Assembly (NCBI GenBank): GCA_020723305.1
Contig: DYJC01000003.1
Coordinates: 186,584-250,583 of the forward strand
Origin: Desulfosudis oleivorans
Lineage (GTDB): Bacteria; Desulfobacterota; Desulfobacteria; Desulfobacterales; SURF-7
Length of the DNA: 64,000 nucleotides
Reading direction: 5' to 3'
A program made the translations under genes and the position numbers. Under the pieces are notes generated by a model. The model was not told where the DNA came from, ran no database searches, and was given only the letters and a program-made list of their open reading frames with translations. This document shows positions 1 through 8,413 of this stretch, one piece after another. Numbering within the stretch: the stretch's first letter is position 1; every line of letters begins with the position of its first letter.

Positions 1-46
1 AAGTAAAGAATAGACGATTTAATCTTTCCTCAGTTTCATCCACAAT

Positions 47-247
47 TCACCCATCCGGAAATATCTTGTCACGATCCGTCAGATTCTTCCCAAGACCATG
101 GAGTATCTTTCGCATGGTTTCCAGTCTGCAGGGCATCCCATCTTCGATACGACCAATTGTAATCGACGAAACTTTGGCCTTACGTGCAAGCTCAGCCTTA
201 CTCAGCATGATTTCTTCCCTGAATTTTTTCAAATTATTTTTACCCAT
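47..247 (-). CDS. XRE-family helix-turn-helix regulator, 66 aa
   Basis: A small DNA-binding protein that is essentially one Cro/C1-type helix-turn-helix. The HTH core reads 'LSKAELARKAKVSSITIGRIE' at about residues 14-34, with the recognition helix around SSITIGRIE and a following 'ETMRKILHGLG' helix typical of the XRE fold. I start it at the ATG whose first codon ends at 247, because GGAG lies six bases upstream; the frame stays open farther up but without a ribosome site. It has no sensory domain, so it is either a stand-alone repressor or the antitoxin half of a system whose partner lies outside the window. The next gene on this strand is not visible. The family call is confident; its target is unknown. 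Confidence 0.8.
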   Translation of the reverse strand: MGKNNLKKFREEIMLSKAELARKAKVSSITIGRIEDGMPCRLETMRKILHGLGKNLTDRDKIFPDG

Positions 248-481
248 TTTATCTCCGGAAAAAGATTTGAAGATAACTATCCAATATTTCTTGACAAAAT
301 TCAAGCAATAAAATAACCTCGGTCAAAAATTATTTCGAATAAACAACTCTTTATAAAACAGTATGGTTCATATACTGGACGGAATTCGAAAACCGGAGAG
401 AAGGTTATAATTGCTCCGAAAAAATTGTCGTTTTTCAAATGTGGGAAAGAGTTGAAAGTGCGGGCGGATAAGGGGTAATAA

Positions 482-760
482 GAATTCCCTGTTGAACAAA
501 TCACTTCCCTCCGTCCCATTTTGTTTATCCTGACGCTGCCCATAACGATTGTAACCTTGGGCCTTTTCACATTCATTCTGAATGCCATAATGCTGTTGAT
601 GGTTTCCGGTATGGTATCAGGTTTTCAAGTTGATGGTTTATGGTCTGCTGTCTGGGGTTCTCTTTTTATCAGCATCGTGAGCTGGTTGCTGACTTCCTTC
701 ATCAGCGAAAAAGGACGGGTTGAATATATTCATTTGAAACAAGTTGACTTCTTGAAATAA
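482..760 (+). pseudogene. Remnant of a phage-holin-family (YvlD-like) membrane protein, 5' truncated
   Basis: The frame is open from a stop at 479-481 to the stop ending at 760. It encodes the C-terminal two thirds of the small four-helix YvlD / 'phage holin family IV' type: RPILFILTLPITIVTLGLF, then a hydrophobic helix, GFQVDGLWSAVWGSLF and a final helix. Intact members are about 110-120 residues and begin with another helix pair before the 'RP-ILxLTLP' motif. Here that first part is missing and there is no ATG or ribosome site; the only start candidate is TTG at 521. I read it as a decayed gene left by a deletion upstream. A short functional variant from TTG is possible but unlikely. Confidence 0.6.
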
Positions 761-800
761 AATTGTTTATTCTGAACACAACGGCAAAGGAGGGCCGGAT

Positions 801-1142
801 ATGGAAATTACAGTTAATTTTAAAAATATTAAATCATCCGATAGCTTAAAAGATTATGTTGAAAAGAAACTAAGCAAGATCGACAAGTTGTTCGATAAAC
901 CCACAGAAGCACGCGTGGTTTTTTCCAAAGAAAAAGAGATCCGCATTGTTGAAATGAATCTGATTGGCAGCAAACTGAATATTCATGTAAAAGAGACCGG
1001 GGATAATATGCAGCCGGCAATTGATCTGGCCGTGGATAAATTAAAAAATCAGTTAAAAAAATCCAGGGAAAAGATAACCAGCCATCGGACACAGCGGAAA
1101 CCACGGGGAGAAGCGGTTGAGAATGGAATTATCGAGGAGTAG
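801..1142 (+). CDS. hpf: Ribosome hibernation promoting factor (short HPF/RaiA type)
   Basis: Binds the decoding and mRNA channel of the 30S subunit in starved cells and silences ribosomes. The 113 residues match the short HPF/YfiA form: a beta-alpha-beta-beta-beta-alpha fold beginning MEITVNFKNIKSSDSLKDYV, a 'KLNIHVKETGDNMQPAIDLA' stretch, and a basic helix KLKNQLKKSREKI. It lacks the C-terminal dimerisation domain of long HPF. A good ribosome site (AAAGGAGG) lies just upstream of the ATG. Its 3' end overlaps the next gene by 20 bases, suggesting co-translation. In many proteobacteria hpf follows rpoN; that neighbour is absent here. Confidence 0.9.
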   Translation: MEITVNFKNIKSSDSLKDYVEKKLSKIDKLFDKPTEARVVFSKEKEIRIVEMNLIGSKLNIHVKETGDNMQPAIDLAVDKLKNQLKKSREKITSHRTQRKPRGEAVENGIIEE

Positions 1143-1779
1143 ACAACAGCTTGCCCATCAGGAAATAGTTGCGGCATTTGAAGCCGATACATTGGAGTAT
1201 AAGTCAGGTGTTGCATGCAAAAAAGGATGCGTGTTTTGCTGCACGGATGCAGGGGCCATTGATATCACAACCCTGGAAGGAGTGATCATCAGGAGCAGAA
1301 TCGAGAGCCTGCCGCGTCCCCGGAAGGTGGCATTGATTAAAGCCCTGGCAAAAGATAGGAGCAGAAGGGAGAAGGGGCAGGTTATGACCTGCCCCTTTTT
1401 ACTGAAAAATAAATCCTGCATGATCTATGATATCCGTCCATTCTCCTGCCGGCGGATATATTCTCTCAACACCTGCGACCGGAATAGCCCGCCGACTTTG
1501 AACCGGAATTACATGGCAAAAGCAGGGCAGACCATAGCTGACTTTCAGAAATTGGATGATAACGGATACTCCGGCCACATCTCCTATATCCTGCACATGC
1601 TGGAGGCGCCAAAATTTCTATCAATTTATCTTGCCGGAGAATTCAAGCCGGAAGAGATCGCCGCCTTTGGGAAAAGTCATAAGATCGCCATTCATCGTTT
1701 TATCCACACTTCTAAAAAACAGAATTCAGGGTCATCAGACAATTCGAATATTTTCGAAAGTGAAAATCAATGTAAATGA
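1123..1779 (+). CDS. YkgJ-type cysteine-cluster protein (putative Zn/Fe chelator)
   Basis: 218 residues from the ATG at 1123; an in-frame TTG at 1117 is an alternative. It belongs to the YkgJ/CxxCxxCC family, whose members carry a metal-binding cysteine cluster of undetermined function. The cluster is visible as CKKGCVFCC near residues 29-37, followed by CPFLLKNKSC and IRPFSCR (the 'CxxY..RPxxCR' half of the motif), then a C-terminal alpha-helical region. The start lies inside the end of hpf, so the two are probably one transcript. Convergent with glpR, separated by a small hairpin. The family is well supported; the biochemical role is not known. Confidence 0.75.
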   Translation: MELSRSRQQLAHQEIVAAFEADTLEYKSGVACKKGCVFCCTDAGAIDITTLEGVIIRSRIESLPRPRKVALIKALAKDRSRREKGQVMTCPFLLKNKSCMIYDIRPFSCRRIYSLNTCDRNSPPTLNRNYMAKAGQTIADFQKLDDNGYSGHISYILHMLEAPKFLSIYLAGEFKPEEIAAFGKSHKIAIHRFIHTSKKQNSGSSDNSNIFESENQCK

Positions 1780-1799
1780 TGTTGATTCATGAAAGCCAT

Positions 1800-1830
1800 T
1801 CTGCAAGCCGGAAGGAAGGCTGAATGCAGA
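1800..1830. terminator. Hairpin between convergent genes
   Basis: TCTGCA-AGCC pairs with GGCT-TGCAGA around an 8-base loop, with a three-base bulge. It sits in the 54-base gap between the ends of the YkgJ-type gene and glpR, where a bidirectional terminator is expected. It has no clear T-tract, so termination is an inference. Confidence 0.3.
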
Positions 1831-1833
1831 TGG

Positions 1834-2673
1834 TTATTCCAAATCCGCTTTGTCATCTGCCACATACAGTTCTGTATTGGCCAGGGAAAGCAGTTCGGTC
1901 ATGGCGGCGGAAGGCTGCTGATCGGTAAAAAGAGCATCAATGTCATGGATACTGCCCAGACGGACCATGGCGTTACGGCCGAATTTGGTATGATCGGCTG
2001 CTAGAAATACTTTCCGGGAGTTTGCCACAATCGCTTTGGCCACATTGACCTCCCGATAATCAAAATCCAGAAGGGTGCCGTCCTCATCAATCCCGCTGAT
2101 GCCGATGATTCCATAGTCCACTTTGAACTGACGGATGAAGTCAATGGTCGCTTCCCCGATTATGCCTCCATCCCGGCTCCGCACAAGACCGCCGGTGACG
2201 ATGACTTCAAAGTTCCGGTTATTGCAGAGGATGGAGGCGACATTCAGGTTGTTTGTGATGACGCGCAGCCGGTCATGATTGTATAACGCTCTTGCAACCG
2301 CTTCATTGGTGGTCCCGATATTGATAAACAGGGAAGCCTGATTCGGAATGTGTCCGGCAACCATGTTCGCAATGCGCTGCTTTTCGGAAAAACACAAGGT
2401 CTGCCGTCGGGAGTAATCCACATTCTCCGTGCTGGAGGATAGACCGGCTCCGCCATGGTACCGGTGAAGAAGGCCTTTTTTGCTGAGTGTGTTGATGTCG
2501 CGCCGGATGGTTTGAGGGGTGACGTTAAACTGCCGGGCAAAGGTTTCGATGGTGACAAAACCCTGCTCACGGACCAGGTTGATAATCTGTTCATGACGGC
2601 GTCTGATGGTTTCCGCTTTTCCGTCTTCCATAAGGCTCTTTGTCTCTTTGGAACGGTTTGTTTTTTGGGTCAT
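1834..2673 (-). CDS. glpR: DeoR/GlpR-family repressor, probable glycerol-3-phosphate regulon regulator
   Basis: 279 residues. The N-terminal DeoR-type winged helix-turn-helix covers about residues 25-80 (LVREQGFVTIETFARQFNVT then PQTIRRDINTLSKKGLLHRYH). It is followed by a DeoRC sugar-phosphate sensor domain with the 'INIGTTNEAVARAL' and 'VFLAADHTKFGRNAM' signatures. In GlpR, glycerol-3-phosphate binds this C-terminal domain and releases DNA. The start at 2673 is favoured by AGGAG upstream; residue 15 is another Met. It is divergent from glpA, and the intervening 242 bases hold candidate operators. The neighbouring glp operon makes the GlpR assignment firm, although related DeoR paralogues look similar. 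Confidence 0.88.
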   Translation of the reverse strand: MTQKTNRSKETKSLMEDGKAETIRRRHEQIINLVREQGFVTIETFARQFNVTPQTIRRDINTLSKKGLLHRYHGGAGLSSSTENVDYSRRQTLCFSEKQRIANMVAGHIPNQASLFINIGTTNEAVARALYNHDRLRVITNNLNVASILCNNRNFEVIVTGGLVRSRDGGIIGEATIDFIRQFKVDYGIIGISGIDEDGTLLDFDYREVNVAKAIVANSRKVFLAADHTKFGRNAMVRLGSIHDIDALFTDQQPSAAMTELLSLANTELYVADDKADLE

Positions 2674-2743
2674 AGACCTTTACTCCTGGTTTCCATCCTG
2701 ATTTTTCCGGACACCCCATGTGATATCTGAGCTGGGTACCAAT

Positions 2744-2763
2744 TATTTTCGTTTTTGAAAATA
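2744..2763. promoter_or_regulatory. Candidate GlpR operator upstream of glpA
   Basis: TATTTTC and GAAAATA are 7-base inverted repeats around GTTTTT. The half-sites resemble the TTTTCG-type arms bound by DeoR/GlpR proteins. A weaker related sequence, ACGAAAAATAATTTTCT, lies at 2864-2880. Both lie in the glpR-glpA divergent region. The assignment is inferred. Confidence 0.45.
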
Positions 2764-2819
2764 TAATATTAATATTTTGTTTTTTGAAAAATCAGATGAC
2801 ATTCAGGATTTTTCATGTT

Positions 2820-2849
2820 ATATGAGTTTTTACAATAATAAACTCATAT
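2820..2849. promoter_or_regulatory. Perfect 10-bp inverted repeat in the glpR-glpA intergenic region
   Basis: ATATGAGTTT and AAACTCATAT are separated by 10 bases, giving arms about two helical turns apart centre to centre. This is typical of a dimeric repressor or activator site. It lies 67-96 bases upstream of glpA, so it could be a second operator for GlpR or a site for another regulator. It has no T-tract and no gene end next to it, so I do not call it a terminator. Confidence 0.45.
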
Positions 2850-2915
2850 TTTTGAATATAGCAACGAAAAATAATTTTCTCAAGTGAATTTTTTTTATCG
2901 AATAATTGTTGGAAT

Positions 2916-4499
2916 ATGAAAATGAAAAATCAAACACAATCCACCCGGGTTTTGATCATCGGCGGAGGTGCAACCGGAACCGGACTGGCTCGGGATCTGG
3001 CATTGCGGGGTATTTTGTGCATCCTTGTCGAAAAGCAGGATATCAATGCCGGAGCATCGGGTGGAAATCACGGCCTTTTACACAGCGGTGCACGCTATGT
3101 GGCTTCCGATACCGAGGCTGCAAAGGAATGCAGGGTTGAAAGCGAAATCCTGAAAAAACTGGCTCCCCACTGCATTGAAGATTCAGGAGGGTTGTTTGTT
3201 GCTGTTTCCGGAGACAATGAGAACTATATTGCCGATTTTCCAAATTATTGTTCAAAATGCGGGATTTCAGCCACTTCCCTGGACATCAGGATGGCAAGGG
3301 AAATGGAACCGACTCTTTCGGACAAAATCATCGCAGCTTATCAGGTGCAGGATGCGTCCATCGATCCATTTCGGCTTTCTCTTGAAAACATATCCCATGC
3401 CCAGCGTCTTGGCTGTACATTTTTCAAAAATACGGAAGTAATTGATTTTCATATTCATGACGGCAGAATTCGGGCAACGGCTTTGCGCAATCCATTCACG
3501 GGTGAAGAATTCTTGATTGAGGCGGAACAGGTTGTCAGCGCTAGCGGCGCATGGGCGCAGAAAATCGGAAAACTGGCAGGGGTTCCCGTTGGTATGATCT
3601 ATTCCAAAGGAACCCTGCTCGTTACTCCAAACCGGATTGCCCGCCGGGTGATCAATCGGTTACGACCTGCAACAGATGGTGATATTCTCGTTCCCGGCGG
3701 AACAGTATCGATTCTGGGAACCACATCGGTTCGCACTGAATCACCGGATATCGTCACACCTACGGTTGAAGAAGTGGATCGGATCATTGATGAGGGCGCA
3801 GCCATGGTTCCGGTGCTGGCCCATTCACGATACATCCGGTCATACTCCGGAATACGGCCGCTTTTGCAGCCGGCTTCGGCTGAAAATGACCGGCAGGTAA
3901 GCCGCGGGTTCGCGTTGATCGATCACCAGGAAGACGGCCTGGACAATTTTATCACCATTACCGGCGGCAAACTGACGACTTTCAGGTTGATGGCGGAAAA
4001 AACAGCCGATCTGCTCTGCCGGAAACTGCATGTTCCGGTTCCGTGCAAAACCGGAGTTGAACCGTTGCCGGCAACCCAAAGAGGAAAATGGACGGAGCCG
4101 GGGATTTCTCCCAGGCTGTGGATGGAAAAACAGGATCCAAAAGATTCTTTGCTTTGTGAATGTGAGATGGTGCCGGCCAGTGTGGTGGAAAAACTTCATA
4201 CATCCATATTGGATGAAGGGTTGACCCCGGATATCCATGCAATTACCCTGCGAAGCCGCATAGGAAAAGGCCCATGCCAGGGCGCTTTTTGCAGCGTCCG
4301 GGTGGCTGCCCATTTATATAATCTTGGAAAACTGAACGCTGATGAAGGAATCAGGCAATTGAAACATTTTCTCTCTGAAAGATGGCGGGGACAGCAGCCC
4401 CTTCTGTGGGATATGGCTCTTGCCCAGTCGGAGCTGCTGGAGGCAATCCATTGCGGAACATTCTGTCTTGAACAATCGGAAAAGGAGGAAATTTTTTGA
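2916..4499 (+). CDS. glpA: Anaerobic glycerol-3-phosphate dehydrogenase, subunit A
   Basis: 527 residues (E. coli GlpA is 542). The catalytic FAD flavoprotein of the GlpABC complex oxidises sn-glycerol-3-phosphate to dihydroxyacetone phosphate on the cytoplasmic side. Visible parts: the dinucleotide-binding loop LIIGGGATGTGLARDLALRG at about residues 13-33; a DAO-type FAD-binding domain with SGGNHGLLHSGARY; and a C-terminal BFD-like [2Fe-2S] domain with CECEMV and a later GKGPCQGAFC supplying the four cysteines. First gene of a tightly packed operon; its stop overlaps the glpB start (TTGA). The upstream ribosome site is weak and a second ATG lies two codons in. Probably controlled by the divergent glpR. 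Confidence 0.93.
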   Translation: MKMKNQTQSTRVLIIGGGATGTGLARDLALRGILCILVEKQDINAGASGGNHGLLHSGARYVASDTEAAKECRVESEILKKLAPHCIEDSGGLFVAVSGDNENYIADFPNYCSKCGISATSLDIRMAREMEPTLSDKIIAAYQVQDASIDPFRLSLENISHAQRLGCTFFKNTEVIDFHIHDGRIRATALRNPFTGEEFLIEAEQVVSASGAWAQKIGKLAGVPVGMIYSKGTLLVTPNRIARRVINRLRPATDGDILVPGGTVSILGTTSVRTESPDIVTPTVEEVDRIIDEGAAMVPVLAHSRYIRSYSGIRPLLQPASAENDRQVSRGFALIDHQEDGLDNFITITGGKLTTFRLMAEKTADLLCRKLHVPVPCKTGVEPLPATQRGKWTEPGISPRLWMEKQDPKDSLLCECEMVPASVVEKLHTSILDEGLTPDIHAITLRSRIGKGPCQGAFCSVRVAAHLYNLGKLNADEGIRQLKHFLSERWRGQQPLLWDMALAQSELLEAIHCGTFCLEQSEKEEIF

Positions 4500-5788
4500 T
4501 TGCTGCAGAAAAAAGATGTGATCTGATGGTGATCGGGAGCGGCATGGCAGGCATGGCAGCTTCTTTGTTTGCATCCAGACGAGGAATTTCCACAATCGTG
4601 ATCGGCCATACCGGTAGTATCCGTTTTTTCAGCGGGCTGATCGATCTGATGTCGGTGTATCCCATATCAACGGGAAAGACCTGGGAAAATCCATGGGAAG
4701 CGATTCGAATTCTCTCAACAGACCAAGAGCATCCACATCCTTATTCACGTATCCAGCGGTACAGGATCGTAAAAGCCATGGATGAATTTTTGTCTTTTCT
4801 TTCAGAATCCGGTCTTCCCTATTATCGGGATTCAAACCGGAACCACGCTGTGATCACTTCCCAGGGAACCCTGAAGCAGACATTTGCCGTTCCGCACACT
4901 ATGGTGGCAGGGGTTGAGGCATTTCATCAAAAAGAACCCTGTCTGCTGATACGGTTTCCGGAGTTAAAAGGGTTCAGCTCCCGGCAGATTCAGGAAACGA
5001 TGAACGGAATATGGCCGTCAGTGCGATCCATTGATCTTCCTTTTCCCAATCATTTTCATGAGCTTTTTCCAGAGCAGATGGCAAGGGAGCTGGAGATCCC
5101 GTCGTGCCGGGAAGAGCTTGTCCGATCCATTCTGCCTCATCTGAAGGATGCAGCAGCGGTTGGTTTTCCGGCTGTCCTTGGGATTGAAAAAAGCATGGAA
5201 GTTCATGCAGATCTTGAAAAAAGGCTGGGTGTGAGGGTTTTTGAAATTCCATGCCTGCCTCCTTCCATACCAGGACTTCGCTTGCAGACAATTTTTCAAC
5301 ATCAACTGGTGCAACTGGGTGTTCAGACATATTTTCAACAACAGGTGGATAAGGTGACGGCGCTGGATACCGGAGGATTTTTGCTTTATGTCGGGGAAGG
5401 CTTGGATCAGATCCGGATTCATGCCAGAGGAGTGATACTGGCTACCGGACGCTTTTTCAGCAAAGGTCTGGCTGCGGAAAGAACCGGAATCCGGGAAACG
5501 GTTTTTAACCTCCCGGTTCATCAGCCTGAAAATCGGGCATACTGGCATAATCCGGATTTTCTGGCACGATCCGGGCACGCCATTAATACCGCCGGCCTTT
5601 CGATTGATGATTCCTTTCGTCCTCTGGATCAAAGCGGACAGCCGGCCTTTCCAACTCTTTTTGCAGCCGGATCGATTCTGGCCCATCAGGACTGGATACG
5701 GATGAAATGCGGCGCAGGACTTTCCATTGCGACTGCGTATGCGGCAGTAGAAGCTTTTGAGAAACAGGTGCATGGCCATGGTATATAA
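4496..5788 (+). CDS. glpB: Anaerobic glycerol-3-phosphate dehydrogenase, subunit B
   Basis: 430 residues (E. coli 419). The second flavoprotein subunit of GlpABC. It begins with a Rossmann loop DLMVIGSGMAGMAASLFASR near residues 10-29 and ends with the FAD-closing 'FAAGSILAHQDWIRMKCGAG' region seen in GlpB. Translation starts at a TTG overlapping the glpA stop, with AAAGGAGG eleven bases upstream, so the two are translationally coupled. It lacks Fe-S motifs, as expected, and passes electrons between GlpA and the membrane subunit. The following gene begins inside its last six codons. Confidence 0.9.
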   Translation: MIAAEKRCDLMVIGSGMAGMAASLFASRRGISTIVIGHTGSIRFFSGLIDLMSVYPISTGKTWENPWEAIRILSTDQEHPHPYSRIQRYRIVKAMDEFLSFLSESGLPYYRDSNRNHAVITSQGTLKQTFAVPHTMVAGVEAFHQKEPCLLIRFPELKGFSSRQIQETMNGIWPSVRSIDLPFPNHFHELFPEQMARELEIPSCREELVRSILPHLKDAAAVGFPAVLGIEKSMEVHADLEKRLGVRVFEIPCLPPSIPGLRLQTIFQHQLVQLGVQTYFQQQVDKVTALDTGGFLLYVGEGLDQIRIHARGVILATGRFFSKGLAAERTGIRETVFNLPVHQPENRAYWHNPDFLARSGHAINTAGLSIDDSFRPLDQSGQPAFPTLFAAGSILAHQDWIRMKCGAGLSIATAYAAVEAFEKQVHGHGI

Positions 5789-7505
5789 CATCACCTTATA
5801 TCTGTCCCTTTCCATCTGCGTCTTCGGGTTGATGTATCGGATTTTTCGATGGTTCAGCTTGTCCATCGGTCCGGATGTTGAAGGCGAATCCGCAGCCGGC
5901 CGGATGAGAACTGCCTGTAAAACCATGCTCCGATTTTTTTTCAGCCGAAGGATTCTGAATTTTCTTAAAATCTTTTTTGTGGATAGTCTGTTTCAAACGC
6001 GGCTTTTTCAAACCAGCAAAGCCAGATGGCTGTTTCATATCCTCCTTTTCCATGCGTTTGTCCTTCTGGTTTTCATGCATGCCATGGATGACCAGATTAC
6101 ACGGGTGTTGTTTTCCGAATATGAGTCTACCTTGAATCCGTTCATGTTTCTGCGGAACCTCTTTGGGATTCTGGTGCTTTTAGGGGTAGTGTTTTTTATC
6201 CTTCGCAGGATCCGGCAAAAACCGTTTCAGAAAGCCACCAACCGGACCGACCTTGCAGCAATTTTGATTCTGTCTTCCATTCTGCTTTCCGGATTTCTTC
6301 TGGAAGCGGTTCAGATTTTTTCTTCTCCCATTTTTGACGAGATGGTTCTGGAATATATGAGAACCGATGATCCGGAAGAAACGGCTCCACTTGAATCCTA
6401 CTGGGCAAAGGAGTATGGAGTGGTTTTCCCGAAAGCGGTCGACATAGGGCAGCCTGAACGGATTTCAGCCGGGCAGATGATTCATGAGGAGAATTGCGCG
6501 TCCTGTCATTCCAGGCCGGAATCCGCTTTTGTATCCTATCCGCTATCCATTCATATGCGATCCTTTGCAAGGGCGCTCAATTCAATACGGGCGGACATCT
6601 GGTTGCACTATTTTCATTTTATCATCTGTTTTATCGGCCTTGCCTATCTCCCGTTCAGCAAATTCTTTCACATGATTTCCATACCGCTCAACCTGATGAT
6701 CCGGAACGGAGAATCTCGGCCTGAAGAAGATGACCCGAACAACGCCGTGAAACGATCCATCGGCATGGATGCATGCACCCATTGCGGGGTTTGCAGCCTT
6801 CATTGCAGTGTCATGCCGATCTATCGTGTAACCGGGAATCCCAATGTCCTGCCGTCTGAAAAACTGCTTTCCGTAAAGAAAATCGCCTCCGGAAAACCGC
6901 CGGACAAAACCGGATGGACAGCTGTTTCAGATGGCAACTTCGCCTGCACGGATTGTTTCCGGTGTACAAAGGTCTGTCCTTCCGGAATTCATCTTCATGA
7001 TCTGTGGCAGGCTTCGAAAAAGGAACTGGAAAGGCGGGATCATGGGAAATCCGATCAGTTAATACGGAAACGTTCCGCCAGTCAGTGGGAGGGGCTTTTT
7101 GAAAAATATGATATTCCGGGTAGTCCTGATCCGGATGATCTACTGCTGCGGAATATGGCTCCGGAAACCTTTTCAGCCTGTGTTCAGTGCACGGTTTGCT
7201 CAAACGTATGTCCGGTGGTTTCCCTGCCGGTTTCATTGTCCTCCCCGGAAATAACTCCGCAACAGGTCATGAATCTTCTCCGGCTGGACATGAAGGAACT
7301 GGCCATGGGAAGCCGCATGGTATGGGATTGTATGACCTGTTACATGTGTCAGGAACACTGTCCGCAGGGAATTCGGGTAGCGGATATTTTATATGAATTG
7401 AGGAATATGGGGGCAGACCGGCTGCAGAAAGTCCGGCTGATGGAATCCGTTTCGTCGGAAAAGAAGGCAGATTCGGATAGCGCCTCTGAGAGGAATAAGA
7501 AATGA
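5772..7505 (+). CDS. Membrane electron-transfer subunit: cytochrome-like helices, one CxxCH, four [4Fe-4S] motifs (GlpC position)
   Basis: 577 residues from the ATG at 5772; an in-frame ATG at 5778 and TTG at 5757 are alternatives. The N-terminal half has about five hydrophobic helices, like NarI/HdrE-type quinone or heme-b anchors. Between the last two lies a single c-type heme motif, CASCH, at about residue 242. The C-terminal half carries four CxxCxxCxxxC clusters at about 335, 392, 470 and 520 (CTHCGVCSLHC, CTDCFRCTKVC, CVQCTVCSNVC, CMTCYMCQEHC), like two tandem HdrC/GlpC dicluster domains. Ordinary GlpC is about 400 residues with two clusters and CCG domains and no long membrane part. 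Here the CCG part is the next gene. The likely job is passing electrons from GlpAB to menaquinone or a periplasmic cytochrome. Exact partners are inferred. Confidence 0.8.
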   Translation: MAMVYNITLYLSLSICVFGLMYRIFRWFSLSIGPDVEGESAAGRMRTACKTMLRFFFSRRILNFLKIFFVDSLFQTRLFQTSKARWLFHILLFHAFVLLVFMHAMDDQITRVLFSEYESTLNPFMFLRNLFGILVLLGVVFFILRRIRQKPFQKATNRTDLAAILILSSILLSGFLLEAVQIFSSPIFDEMVLEYMRTDDPEETAPLESYWAKEYGVVFPKAVDIGQPERISAGQMIHEENCASCHSRPESAFVSYPLSIHMRSFARALNSIRADIWLHYFHFIICFIGLAYLPFSKFFHMISIPLNLMIRNGESRPEEDDPNNAVKRSIGMDACTHCGVCSLHCSVMPIYRVTGNPNVLPSEKLLSVKKIASGKPPDKTGWTAVSDGNFACTDCFRCTKVCPSGIHLHDLWQASKKELERRDHGKSDQLIRKRSASQWEGLFEKYDIPGSPDPDDLLLRNMAPETFSACVQCTVCSNVCPVVSLPVSLSSPEITPQQVMNLLRLDMKELAMGSRMVWDCMTCYMCQEHCPQGIRVADILYELRNMGADRLQKVRLMESVSSEKKADSDSASERNKK

Positions 7506-8413
7506 AATTTTTATTCTTTGCCGGATGCAAGATCGAGAATTATCTGAAGCAATATGAAACCTCATCCCGTGCCGTACTCAACGAGCTGGGGGTTGAGCTG
7601 ATCGATATGGAATTGAATTGCTGCGGGTATCCCATCCGCCATCAGAATATGGTGGCTTCCATATTGTCTGCGGCCCGGAATCTGGCAGTTGCTTCCAAAC
7701 TTCATCTGGATATCCTGACTCCGTGCAAATGCTGTTTCGGGAATCTGAAATACGCGATATCGAGGCTTCGGGAAGATGCGGAAGTAAGAAAAAAAATCAA
7801 TCTGTTTCTGGAGAAAGAGGGGCTTTTCTGGGAAGAAGGAGTCCAGGTCAAGCATCTTTTATCGGTTCTGTACCATGATATTGGGCTGAATGCCATCAGA
7901 ACAAGGATAAAAAATCCAATTCAGGGTCTGAAAATCGCACCGCATTACGGGTGTCATGCCTTGCGGCCCAGCCGGGTGGTTCAATTTGACAATCCGCTTG
8001 CTCCCACTTTGTTTGAAGAATTGGTGGAAGTAACGGGTGCGGAAACCGTTTCGTGGTCAAGAAGACTGGAGTGCTGCGGGAATCCGTTGTGGGAGAGGAA
8101 CAATTCCCTGTCGCTTTACATGATGCAGAAAAAACTGGAAAATGCACAGGATGCCGGGGCGGATTTTATCTGTGTTGCTTGCACCTATTGCCAGATCCAG
8201 TTTGATCAGGTTCGTGCAAGTCAACCACAGAATACCCATTATGGACTTCCTTCCATCCTGTATCCTCAATTGCTGGGCCTCAGCATGGGGCTGGAAAGAG
8301 ATGTTCTCATGATTGAAAAGAATGTCATTGACAGTCAACACCTGACCCGCTATTGCCGGTCGTATCATCAAGGCGTGAATGAGCAACGATCAAAAGGAGG
8401 AAAAAATGGCTGA
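7502..8413 (+). CDS. HdrB-like CCG-domain protein (C-terminal half of GlpC equivalent)
   Basis: 303 residues with two CCG domains. The first has NCCGYP at about 39-44 and CKCCFGN at about 76-82. The second has [19 protein letters not shown] and CVACTYCQ. This is the pattern of heterodisulfide reductase subunit B and of the C-terminal half of GlpC/DsrK/TmcB-type proteins, which bind a non-cubane [4Fe-4S] cluster. Its ATG overlaps the preceding stop (ATGA), so the two subunits are made together and likely form an HdrCB-like unit. Whether it reduces a disulfide or simply relays electrons from GlpAB cannot be told from sequence. Confidence 0.8.
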   Translation: MKFLFFAGCKIENYLKQYETSSRAVLNELGVELIDMELNCCGYPIRHQNMVASILSAARNLAVASKLHLDILTPCKCCFGNLKYAISRLREDAEVRKKINLFLEKEGLFWEEGVQVKHLLSVLYHDIGLNAIRTRIKNPIQGLKIAPHYGCHALRPSRVVQFDNPLAPTLFEELVEVTGAETVSWSRRLECCGNPLWERNNSLSLYMMQKKLENAQDAGADFICVACTYCQIQFDQVRASQPQNTHYGLPSILYPQLLGLSMGLERDVLMIEKNVIDSQHLTRYCRSYHQGVNEQRSKGGKNG

